Virus record (IMG/VR): IMGVR_UViG_3300036715_000585
Coordinates: 1 to 27,865 of that record
Source of the DNA: a virus
Direction: 5' to 3' (one strand)
Length of the DNA: 27,865 nucleotides
In this document: positions 9,776-15,782 of the stretch, in pieces
How the letters are laid out: each line of letters opens with the position of its first letter
Numbering within the stretch: the first letter of the stretch is position 1
Notes under the pieces: model-generated
Told to the model about the DNA's origin: nothing
Seen by the model: only the letters and a program-made list of their open reading frames with translations
Database searches by the model: none
Position numbers and translations under genes: made by a program

Positions 9776-10189
9776 ATGGCACTATGGATAGACAGCAACA
9801 ACCAAGTACACGACGATATGGACGGCGCAGCTTTATCAATACCAAGCTGGCCTCAAGGCATGTCACCATATATACCTCCACCAGTTGCACCTCCTACGGC
9901 AGCAGAAATATTTGCACAAACAGAGGCTACTTATAATCAAGCAGTGCAAGCCTATATTGTTTCTATCGCACAGAAAAAAGGCTATCGTGATGACGTAAGT
10001 TGCGCTAGTTACTTCAATGACCCGCATCAGCCATTTGCATCAGATGCGCAAGCATTTGTGCCATGGCGTTCTAGTGTATGGCTACAATGCTACACAGATT
10101 TGGCAGCAATTAAGGCTGGAACTATGGCTATGCCAGCGAGTCCAGCAGCATATATCTTGACTTTGCCAGCAGTTCCAGCGTGGTTCTAA
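9776..10189 (+). CDS. Small fibre-associated or tail protein, function unassigned
   Basis: The 137-residue product starts 11 nt after the fibre stop, with AGGATAATAAA before the ATG. It begins MALWIDSNNQVHDDMDG, followed by a Pro-rich linker (about 35-50, IPPPVAPPTAAE) and a helical C-terminal half ending in PAWF. This layout is common for small proteins encoded directly after phage tail fibres, some annotated as fibre assembly chaperones. I infer a fibre accessory or chaperone role from position and architecture only; no catalytic motif is present. Confidence 0.7.
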   Translation: MALWIDSNNQVHDDMDGAALSIPSWPQGMSPYIPPPVAPPTAAEIFAQTEATYNQAVQAYIVSIAQKKGYRDDVSCASYFNDPHQPFASDAQAFVPWRSSVWLQCYTDLAAIKAGTMAMPASPAAYILTLPAVPAWF

Positions 10190-10190
10190 T

Positions 10191-10481
10191 ATGAAACAGC
10201 GTCTACTTTTAATCATTCTTTCCATAATCGGTTTTGCTGGTGTTGCGCTTTCTATATTGTGGATGATACCAGCAATCCTATTTTCACCGTCAGGAACGAG
10301 AGCATGGAAGATCATCGTTGCATACGACACGCTAGCTAATTCAGCAACGGGTGGCGACGATGGAGAAACAGTCAGTGCTAGGGCGTATAAAGCCAGCTTG
10401 GTAGGTAATCTCTATGGCTGTTATCTGTGCAAGTTTCTCAACTGGCTACAACCTAATCATTGCGAAGATAGCATAAAATAA
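10191..10481 (+). CDS. Small membrane-anchored protein of the lysis region
   Basis: This 96-residue protein starts two bases after the previous stop. Residues 5-34 form one long hydrophobic segment suitable for a membrane anchor. The remainder is soluble with a conserved-looking pattern: AYDTLANSATGGDDGETVSARA and a terminal CYLCKFLNWLQPNHC, in which a Cys-x-x-Cys is followed by a further Cys. Proteins of this pattern recur next to phage lysis genes, but I know no established function. It is not a spanin lipoprotein (no lipobox). The CDS is confident; the role is unknown. Confidence 0.7.
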   Translation: MKQRLLLIILSIIGFAGVALSILWMIPAILFSPSGTRAWKIIVAYDTLANSATGGDDGETVSARAYKASLVGNLYGCYLCKFLNWLQPNHCEDSIK

Positions 10482-10494
10482 AGGAATAAACATA

Positions 10495-10749
10495 ATGGAT
10501 CAGCAGCAGCTTTTTAACTATGTAATAGCAGTAACAGGCGCACTTGGTGGGTGGTGGATGAAAGCCATGTGGGAAGCGCTAAAGGATTTGCAAAAGGCTG
10601 ATAAAGATCTAACGGATAAGGTCACTGCTATCCAGGTGCTGGTAGCAGGCGAGTATGCAACACGTGCCGATTTCAAGAGCTTGAGCAATGCAATTTTTAC
10701 CAAGCTGGATAGAATTGAGGACAAGCTCGATGCGAAAGTGGATAAATAA
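10495..10749 (+). CDS. Small membrane protein with C-terminal coiled coil
   Basis: The 84-residue product is preceded by AAAGGAATAAACATA before the ATG. Residues 8-25 are hydrophobic (FNYVIAVTGALGGWWMKA) and may span or dock to the membrane. The rest is a heptad-like charged helix (LKDLQKADKDLTDKV ... LDRIEDKLDAKVDK). It overlaps the endolysin start by one base (TAATG), so it belongs to the lysis cassette. It could be a pinholin-like or holin-modulating protein, or an anchor; size and topology do not decide this. Confidence 0.65.
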   Translation: MDQQQLFNYVIAVTGALGGWWMKAMWEALKDLQKADKDLTDKVTAIQVLVAGEYATRADFKSLSNAIFTKLDRIEDKLDAKVDK

Positions 10750-11234
10750 TGAGCAACTTTGACAAAGCATTTACAGATTTAATCGGTAATGAGGGCGGAT
10801 ATTCAAATAATCCTAACGACCCAGGCGGAGAAACCAACTGGGGTATCACCATAGCGGTTGCACGTGCAAACGGGTACACAGGCGCTATGCAGGATATGAC
10901 GATGAGCTATGCTAAGACAATCTATGCGCAGGCGTACTGGCTAAGTGCATTTGATACCCTTGCCTATCCTGTTGCTTTCCAGCTTTTTGATGCATCTGTA
11001 AATAGCGGATTATCACAGGCAGTGCGATGGTTGCAGCGTGCGCTTGGGGTAGCGGATGACGGTATATTCGGCAGCATAACACTAGCGGCTGCGCAGGCTA
11101 TGGACCCGCTGAAACTTGTATTGCTATTCAATGCAAGCAGACTTAATTTCATGACGCAGTTATCCACATGGCCTATGTTTGGCAAAGGATGGGCTCGGCG
11201 TATTGCAAATAACTTAATAAAAGGGGCTGCGTAA
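10749..11234 (+). CDS. Endolysin, GH108-type lysozyme
   Basis: The 161-residue enzyme has the glycoside hydrolase 108 signature at its N-terminus: E15 in NEGGYSNNPNDPGGETNWGI is the expected catalytic acid. A small C-terminal peptidoglycan-binding domain (about 90-160) contains LQRALGVADDGIFGS and a conserved NASRLNFMTQL segment, typical of PG_binding_3. It hydrolyses the glycan backbone of peptidoglycan at the end of infection. There is no signal peptide or SAR-type N-terminal anchor, so it should depend on the holin encoded next, which overlaps it by one base (TAATG). Full-length for the family. Confidence 0.9.
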   Translation: MSNFDKAFTDLIGNEGGYSNNPNDPGGETNWGITIAVARANGYTGAMQDMTMSYAKTIYAQAYWLSAFDTLAYPVAFQLFDASVNSGLSQAVRWLQRALGVADDGIFGSITLAAAQAMDPLKLVLLFNASRLNFMTQLSTWPMFGKGWARRIANNLIKGAA

Positions 11235-11806
11235 TGGAATGGAAAGATATAGCGAATACAGTTGGCAAAGCTGCCCCGATACTGGGCACCCTGCTTGGCG
11301 GCCCTGCTGGTACAGCTATCGGTGCGCTGGTTGCATCGGCACTGGGTACAGCAGCCACGCCCGACGCAGTTAGCCAGGCGATGCAAACTAATCCTGACGC
11401 GGCTGTGAAACTTGCACAGATAGAAGCGGATCAGAAGATTAAGCTATCTGAACTGGCAGCGGATCAGGCCAAGGCACAAATCGCCGCATCAGCACAGTCA
11501 ATAACTGATATAAATAAAACCATGCAAGCTGAAACAGCCAGCGAGCACTGGCCTACTTATTCCTGGCGGCCGTTTATTGGCTTCTGTTTTGGCTTACTTG
11601 GAATGACGGCTGGCGTTACCGCAGCGATTAGTTATATTGGGGTGATGTTCTTCGGGGTAAAGCCTGACGTACTTGGTCAATTACCTGCACTGATTGGATC
11701 AGAAGCTGCAGTCATGGCCACTATGGCACCAGTTCTGGGGATAGCTTCTTACTTCCGTGGAAAGATGCAGGCAGACCCAAACATACCGACCAACAATATT
11801 GGGTGA
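11234..11806 (+). CDS. Holin, 3-TM type (GTA holin family)
   Basis: The 190-residue protein has a Gly/Ala-rich hydrophobic N-terminal segment (about 12-42), a charged helical middle (about 55-95), then two membrane segments (about 113-140 and 157-174). The SWRPF motif at 110-114 just before the second segment is typical of the 'holin of 3TMs' family described from gene transfer agents and many phages. It would form inner-membrane lesions that release the endolysin. It is the last gene of the rightward late block; no Rz/Rz1 spanin pair was recognised downstream or nested. Confidence 0.85.
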   Translation: MEWKDIANTVGKAAPILGTLLGGPAGTAIGALVASALGTAATPDAVSQAMQTNPDAAVKLAQIEADQKIKLSELAADQAKAQIAASAQSITDINKTMQAETASEHWPTYSWRPFIGFCFGLLGMTAGVTAAISYIGVMFFGVKPDVLGQLPALIGSEAAVMATMAPVLGIASYFRGKMQADPNIPTNNIG

Positions 11807-11839
11807 TGGCAGCATTTAGGAGGTCATGCCTGAAAAGAA

Positions 11840-11863
11840 TTTAATGGTTAGTTATGCATTAAA
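11840..11863. terminator. AT-rich inverted repeat between convergent operons
   Basis: TTTAATG (11840-11846) and CATTAAA (11857-11863) form a perfect 7-bp inverted repeat with a 10-nt loop. It lies where the rightward lysis operon and the leftward accessory operon meet and overlaps the stop codon of the leftward gene. The stem is weak and has no long T-run, so a bidirectional terminator role is only a suggestion. Confidence 0.25.
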
Positions 11864-12257
11864 ATTGTTGCGCATACATTCCACTAAACGAAAATCCGAT
11901 TACTCTGCTACGCTGTGCAGTATTATCACGCGCAGGTTTATCTAGCAGATTAACTATTGTTCGATTAGCGGATAATAATATTTTATTGTTTTTATCATTA
12001 AATGTTTTATTTGCAAGTTCAAATCTCTGCTTTTGCACATTATCTGTGCTCATTGTTACATCAACCAACGCAGTGTAATAACTCGGCCGTTTGTCACTGC
12101 GGGATAACTCGCCGTTAGTCACCATCCACGAAAGCGGCCATTGTGGATTTTCAATACAGCACATTTCTCCTATTTGCCTATATGTCATCTTTCCATGCTT
12201 ATTAAGTACATCAAGTATTTTCTGACGTTCAGCTTGCGCTCTAATTCCTCTGGTCAT
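11859..12257 (-). CDS. Small winged-helix-like DNA-binding protein
   Basis: From the ATG at 12257 the product is 132 residues. The N-terminal 60 residues (RAQAERQKILDVLNKHGKMTYRQIGEMC) read as a helix-turn-helix with a following wing-like stretch around PQWPLSWMVTNGELSR. The C-terminal half is polar and unrecognised. The start is uncertain: in-frame ATGs also exist at 12269 and 12326, but the upstream 20 residues overlap a better-looking small gene in another frame, so I prefer 12257, with GAGG about 12 nt upstream. It is the last gene of the leftward operon. A transcriptional regulator is plausible; it is not recognisably a CI repressor (no peptidase domain). Confidence 0.6.
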   Translation of the reverse strand: MTRGIRAQAERQKILDVLNKHGKMTYRQIGEMCCIENPQWPLSWMVTNGELSRSDKRPSYYTALVDVTMSTDNVQKQRFELANKTFNDKNNKILLSANRTIVNLLDKPARDNTAQRSRVIGFSFSGMYAQQF

Positions 12258-12399
12258 CTTCGTAATCATCCTCACTGCGTTTGTCCATATCCATTTCTTC
12301 CTGCAATTCTCTCCTACGGTACTCATCTTCTTCTCGCTTCATTTCTAAGCGCTGAAGTTCGTCGTAGCTTCCAATTAACTTCCATGATTCGTGCGACAT
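12241..12399 (-). CDS. Small highly charged acidic protein (52 aa)
   Basis: A short reading frame from an ATG at 12399 to a TAG at 12241 encodes 52 residues beginning MSHESWKLIGSYDELQRLEM and continuing with an unbroken charged helix rich in Glu, Asp and Arg (EYRRRELQEEMDMDKRSEDD). It fills the gap between the two-TM protein and the winged-helix gene and overlaps the latter by 17 nt. The sequence is strongly protein-like, but no good SD is seen; a TATAAT-like hexamer lies just upstream. Function unknown. Confidence 0.5.
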   Translation of the reverse strand: MSHESWKLIGSYDELQRLEMKREEDEYRRRELQEEMDMDKRSEDDYEDDQRN

Positions 12400-12416
12400 A
12401 ATGGTTTCATTATAGG

Positions 12417-12602
12417 TTACTTAATACCACATGTGATCAGGTAGTTGGCAGATGCCACTATCACTACAAACAAGGTAAGTGTTAGCGACATTTTAGAAAA
12501 GGTCGCTACCCACTCTCGTGCCTCCTCAGAAAGATTACGATACATAGAGTACAATACGGCGATACTTGATACTATCAAGACTGATGCTATTACTATAGAC
12601 AT
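12417..12602 (-). CDS. Small two-TM membrane protein (61 aa)
   Basis: The 61-residue protein has two hydrophobic segments (about 3-20 and 38-57) joined by a charged amphipathic loop (RNLSEEAREWVATFSK). AAAGG about 10 nt before the ATG serves as SD. Small two-TM proteins of phage early operons can be superinfection-exclusion or membrane-targeting factors, but nothing here identifies the role. Confidence 0.6.
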   Translation of the reverse strand: MSIVIASVLIVSSIAVLYSMYRNLSEEAREWVATFSKMSLTLTLFVVIVASANYLITCGIK

Positions 12603-12621
12603 ATCATGTTACCTTTCATAA

Positions 12622-13083
12622 TTATTCCATGCCTCGTGGGGCATATTGATTTCCCAATCTCAGGTTGTTAATCGCTTCTCTCACGTGCTTCTTTTTGTAC
12701 CTACTAAACTCGGCTATTATTTCCCTGTCCGACAAGTAGTGATGGGTTTTCAGCTTGTGGGCTGCAATAAATTCCTCTACCTCGTCTTGAATGTTTTGAA
12801 GTTTCTCTAGTCTAGTTAACTTCATTTCAACCTCTACTTCCCTAGCTAGTTCTTTTCGCTGCAATTCATTTTGGAGTAGCAAACCTTCTAGCTTACTATC
12901 TAGCACAATAAGATCCTGATCTATGACCACAAGTGAATCTTTAATTTTTCGTAGATTCCTAACCTCCGAAGCAAGAACCATACATACTACGCGCCATCCT
13001 TTTGACCCTTCGTGTAATGACATTCCTTGCACACACTCATCTGCAATCTCTAATGCCTCGTCTACTGTCATTTTCACTTGCAT
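12622..13083 (-). CDS. Helical accessory protein, unknown function
   Basis: The 153-residue product starts at an ATG preceded by GGAATAATT, directly after the stop of the Cys-rich small gene. The sequence is almost wholly helical, with a central coiled coil (about 45-105, KIKDSLVVIDQDLIVLDSKL onward). The C-terminal basic segment (SDREIIAEFSRYKKKHVREA) looks like an HTH-type or nucleic-acid-contacting helix pair. A second ATG at codon 5 (MTVDEA) is an alternative start. No family recognised. Confidence 0.6.
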   Translation of the reverse strand: MQVKMTVDEALEIADECVQGMSLHEGSKGWRVVCMVLASEVRNLRKIKDSLVVIDQDLIVLDSKLEGLLLQNELQRKELAREVEVEMKLTRLEKLQNIQDEVEEFIAAHKLKTHHYLSDREIIAEFSRYKKKHVREAINNLRLGNQYAPRGME

Positions 13084-13085
13084 AA

Positions 13086-13226
13086 TTATTCCGTTCTAAA
13101 AATTTGAATACGTTTACTCGGCTCATATTGACTGCAATTTGTACAGGTGTATATAGCTCCGCATCTATTGTTGCACCACATGAAATGAATGCACTGGCGG
13201 CAATCTAGTAGAATACTAACTTTCAT
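13086..13226 (-). CDS. Cys-rich small protein, probable zinc ribbon (46 aa)
   Basis: A short frame from ATG 13226 to TAA 13086 encodes 46 residues with Cys at 9, 12, 18, 22, 28 and 31 (DCRQCIHFMWC, CGAIYTCTNC). The paired CxxC motifs suggest one zinc site. GGAATAAATC precedes the ATG at good SD distance. Its stop lies 2 bases before the next gene's ATG, and it exactly fills an otherwise empty 146-base gap in the operon. I infer a zinc-binding protein; partner and role unknown. Confidence 0.6.
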   Translation of the reverse strand: MKVSILLDCRQCIHFMWCNNRCGAIYTCTNCSQYEPSKRIQIFRTE

Positions 13227-13229
13227 GAT

Positions 13230-13586
13230 TTATTCCTTATACTCTGGTGCTGCGGATATCATAGCTTTGTAACCACGAATAACAAGATTCCGTAGTTGAT
13301 TAACAACTACAAATGAGCATAAATCTGCCAACTTCTTATAAGACTTATAATAACTATCCGATTGCTCTAAACATCCCGCCTGAATACTTAGCTCATCTGG
13401 ATCAATAGGAACAAGTTTCCAGCCATTAGGCGCTTCAATCACATCTTCGATCATTGCTCTTAGTTTATCTACCTCTGCGACATGTGCAGTAGCATTGTTA
13501 TCATTTTCGAAATCGTACTGAACTTGCACGTATGATCTGGAAACTTCACCGACCTGCTCCATAATTTTATTCATTATTATACTCAT
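13230..13586 (-). CDS. Conserved-type phage protein with GWKLVP motif
   Basis: The 118-residue product begins at an ATG preceded by AAAGGTTAAGCT. The N-terminal half is a charged helix; the C-terminal half contains APNGWKLVPIDPDELSIQAG and ends in YKAMISAAPE. This 'GW-x-LVP ... AG ... Y-x-AM-x-AAP' pattern recurs in small early proteins of many proteobacterial phages and is often fused behind variable coiled coils. No biochemical function is established to my knowledge. Confidence 0.65.
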   Translation of the reverse strand: MSIIMNKIMEQVGEVSRSYVQVQYDFENDNNATAHVAEVDKLRAMIEDVIEAPNGWKLVPIDPDELSIQAGCLEQSDSYYKSYKKLADLCSFVVVNQLRNLVIRGYKAMISAAPEYKE

Positions 13587-13589
13587 AGC

Positions 13590-14035
13590 TTAACCTTTCA
13601 TTTTTTCAAGTTGTGATTTGACGAAAGCTCGGCACTCATTACGCACTATTTTCTCAAGTGCAACATCTACATTATCATCCATCTCAAGGTTAGGTTCATC
13701 GTTATTAACCCACTTCACAAGCTCGGTTGGTATCTCTTGTGCTGGCTTAGGTTCGGCGTAGAGATTACAATAACCATCGCCCCCTATTACAACATCCGTG
13801 AAAAAAGAATCTTCCCAATCAATACCTCTGTCAGTAAGAACACCAATTGCTTCTGCTGTCGCAGTCGCGCAAGCTCGGCTTCAAGCTCTTTGTTGCGCTG
13901 TTCAAGCTCTGCGTTGCGCTGGATGATTTGGGCTACATCAGCATACTTGCATAGGTCGTCTGTAGTTATCTGCGACTTTTCTGACCTTGAGAAAAGCCCA
14001 ATGTGTGTTAAAATATACCGCTTAATCTCTCTCAT
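13590..14035 (-). pseudogene. Coiled-coil accessory gene split by a -1 frame break
   Basis: The ATG at 14035 overlaps the upstream stop as ATGA and opens MREIKRYILTHIGLFSRSEK, leading into a coiled coil (QRNAELEQRNKELEAELARL). The frame then degenerates into a hydrophobic tail and stops at 13787. The -1 frame opens at about 13880 and runs to TAA at 13590 with clearly protein-like, acidic sequence (EAIGVLTDRGIDWEDSFFTD, then YAEPKPAQEIPTELVKWVNN). Joining them near 13862 gives 148 residues that fill the space to the next gene. One missing base near CTGCGACAG would explain it; so would a programmed -1 shift, but no canonical X-XXY-YYZ heptamer is present, only a T6 run at about 13801-13807. Function unknown. 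Confidence 0.6.
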
Positions 14036-14631
14036 AGTGAATACCCATCCAATACTTTTCCAGTTAGTCGGTATGCAATGATGTCTGCACTGCACTTAGT
14101 ATTAACCCAAATCATTTCACTAGCTTTGGCAGGTGGAGTAGTTATACGGCTATCGCGCAAACAAACATCATACTCAAGTCCATCTGGAATGGGGCATTTA
14201 CCACCTATCCAGATAGTCCATGGTTGGTATGGCGCTATCTGCACGTTACTTGGGCTAATTGCGAATACGTCTGAGTTTCTACGCGCAGTTTTCGAGGTTG
14301 CACCAGCCATAAAAAAATACACTCTGCCGCTATTAAACGAACTAAAGTAGCGGTTAACTGTTGCTCCGTCTAGACTTAGTATAAGAAGTGTATCAACTGG
14401 CAGTTTAGCCCAGTCAATCTGCTTCACTACTGACTTCATGCGTATGGATGTAATATTGTGTAGGTGATGACCACTACTAGAATATGTATGTATGTGTTTT
14501 CCTAACTGCACTACAACTTGTTCGAATATATCAGCCGTTGGTCTGTACGCTATAAACTCTACTGGATTTCCTCCCGTCGTTTCAATCGGTTCACCATCAA
14601 TTGATCGTTGTAAATCGAATTCATTATTCAT
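14032..14631 (-). CDS. Phage accessory protein of unknown function (199 aa)
   Basis: The 199-residue protein has a strong SD (AAGGAGTAATAAA before ATG). It contains the segment IDWAKLPVDTLLILSLDG and a second half with WTIWIGGKCPIPDGLEYDVC, W-V-N-T-K and DIIAYRL near the C-terminus. The 'W-x-GG-x-CP-x-P ... DIIAYR' pattern is shared by many small phage early proteins. An internal repeat of the IIAYR/FIAYRP type (positions about 27 and 186) suggests two related modules. No catalytic site is identified. Its stop overlaps the start of the next (broken) gene. Confidence 0.65.
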   Translation of the reverse strand: MNNEFDLQRSIDGEPIETTGGNPVEFIAYRPTADIFEQVVVQLGKHIHTYSSSGHHLHNITSIRMKSVVKQIDWAKLPVDTLLILSLDGATVNRYFSSFNSGRVYFFMAGATSKTARRNSDVFAISPSNVQIAPYQPWTIWIGGKCPIPDGLEYDVCLRDSRITTPPAKASEMIWVNTKCSADIIAYRLTGKVLDGYSL

Positions 14632-14643
14632 TTTATTACTCCT

Positions 14644-14925
14644 TCATTTATTCACGTATGGGTCTTTCATAGATTTAATATTTCCATACAAATCTTGTGC
14701 TTTTCTTAGGTCTTTACGCGCTAAGTCAATTTTTTCCTGAGCTTTTGACAATATAAATCTATGTGCTTCTTGCTATGTGTCAAAGTAGCTTAAACAAGCA
14801 CCTATTTTTTTCTCCTTAATATATTTATTAAGATAAATACTAATAGTTACATACGCGCTAGTTTCACTGATAACTAAAACTTTTGTTATTTTTTTATTGT
14901 CAATAACTTTGAATTTTTCAATCAC
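14644..14925 (-). pseudogene. Small phage protein interrupted by in-frame amber codon
   Basis: A GTG start at 14925, preceded by GAGGTGAG, begins a 50-codon frame (VIEKFKVIDNKKITKVLVIS ... GACLSYFDT) that ends at TAG 14775-14773. The same frame continues for 42 sense codons as QEAHRFILSKAQEKIDLARK and onward to TGA at 14644, just before the SD of the next gene. The two halves read as one protein (93 residues with TAG at position 51): the 'SYFDT-x-x-EAH-x-F' junction is what similar phage proteins look like. Either an amber mutation or readthrough. No start with an SD is present for the second half. Confidence 0.6.
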
Positions 14926-14929
14926 TTAC

Positions 14930-15097
14930 TCACCTCTTCAAAATCTTTTCTATAAGCCATGCCATTAACAAACTATCAATTTTCCAAATATTGATAGTTA
15001 ATTCAATTGCCGTTCGCCAATCTTCACTCCGCAAAGCATCTTCACGCTTACGTTGTATCTTTGACATGTCTTGCATGATTTCACTGTAATCTTTCAT
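14930..15097 (-). CDS. Small helical protein (55 aa)
   Basis: The ATG at 15097 overlaps the upstream stop as ATGA; the frame closes at TGA 14930, five bases before the next GTG start. The 55 residues (MKDYSEIMQDMSKIQRKRED and a C-terminal hydrophobic helix WKIDSLLMAWLIEKILKR) read as an amphipathic helical protein. Translational coupling on both sides supports it as a real gene. Function unknown. Confidence 0.55.
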   Translation of the reverse strand: MKDYSEIMQDMSKIQRKREDALRSEDWRTAIELTINIWKIDSLLMAWLIEKILKR

Positions 15098-15288
15098 AAT
15101 CCACTTCTTATAGCAAAAGAATAAATTGTGTTATGCATTCCATCTTGCTTATCGCAAACTTTTGCACAATCTTCAACACACGCTTCCCATGACATCATTG
15201 CAACTACTCGTGCATGTTCTTCATGATCTTCATCATTTTTTGGAACTATGCTGCTTCCAATTTCTTCCCACCACTCACTAAATATCAT
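15094..15288 (-). CDS. Small phage protein with EWWEE / DEDHEEHAR motif
   Basis: I place the start at the ATG at 15288 because AGGAG sits 6 nt upstream of it, whereas it abuts the earlier ATG at 15294. The 64 residues include FSEWWEEIGSSIVPKNDEDHEEHARVV and two Cys around CVEDCAKVC. This small acidic family is frequent in phage early operons and has no known function. The stop overlaps the next gene's ATG. Confidence 0.65.
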   Translation of the reverse strand: MIFSEWWEEIGSSIVPKNDEDHEEHARVVAMMSWEACVEDCAKVCDKQDGMHNTIYSFAIRSGL

Positions 15289-15301
15289 TTTCATCTCCTA
15301 G

Positions 15302-15324
15302 TGGCGCACCACGTAGATGCGCCA
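15302..15324. repeat. GC-rich hairpin downstream of ssb
   Basis: TGGCGCA (15302-15308) and TGCGCCA (15318-15324) form a perfect 7-bp stem with a 9-nt loop in the 45-base gap after the ssb stop. It lacks a T-run on the transcribed strand, so it is more likely an RNA-stability or processing element than an intrinsic terminator. Confidence 0.4.
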
Positions 15325-15333
15325 TGGCACTTG

Positions 15334-15768
15334 TCAAAAAGGAATGTCGTCATCCATATCTTCAAAACTTGGAACACTTGGTTTACGCGCTGCTTGCTCT
15401 TCCAATTGTTTATTTTCAGATTGATCACCCTTGGATTTGCTTCCTAACATTTGAATTTTGTCGGCAATAATCTTAGTTGAATATCTCTCAATACCTTCTT
15501 TGTCAGTGTATTTGTCTGTTTTCATGCGTCCAGATACAAACACCTGAGAACCTTTTTCTAAATACTTTCCGCAAATTTCGGCAAGTTTCCCAAATACGGA
15601 AACGTTAATCCATTCAGTAGACTCTTGCTTTTCACCATTTTTATCTTTCCATTGGCTGCCTATTGCTATGCTAAAACTAGCTATTGCGTCACCGCTTGGC
15701 ATGTATCTGGTTTCTATATCCTTACCAATTCTGCCAATAAAATTACATTGATTTAAGTCGTTTGCCAT
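15334..15768 (-). CDS. ssb: Single-stranded DNA-binding protein
   Basis: The 144-residue protein has the complete bacterial-type SSB OB fold (about 5-108; FIGRIGKDIETRYMPSGDAI, ESTEWINVSVFGKLAEICGK, VSGRMKTDKYTDKEGIERYS). A short linker leads to the acidic tip DDDIPF, the docking peptide for SSB-interacting proteins. It coats single-stranded DNA during replication and RecT-mediated annealing. The SD AAAGGAAAAATA precedes the ATG. Its place directly downstream of the exonuclease and RecT supports a recombination module. Confidence 0.95.
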   Translation of the reverse strand: MANDLNQCNFIGRIGKDIETRYMPSGDAIASFSIAIGSQWKDKNGEKQESTEWINVSVFGKLAEICGKYLEKGSQVFVSGRMKTDKYTDKEGIERYSTKIIADKIQMLGSKSKGDQSENKQLEEQAARKPSVPSFEDMDDDIPF

Positions 15769-15782
15769 TATTTTTCCTTTAG

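Noticed and set aside
11826-11945. 39-codon plus-strand frame after the holin with AGGAGGT just upstream
   Set aside because: The SD is only 1-2 nt from the ATG, the sequence is basic and unstructured-looking, and most of it overlaps the leftward gene's end.
14078-14350. 90-codon plus-strand frame in the leftward operon
   Set aside because: Antisense to the 199-residue gene, which has a strong SD and coupled neighbours.
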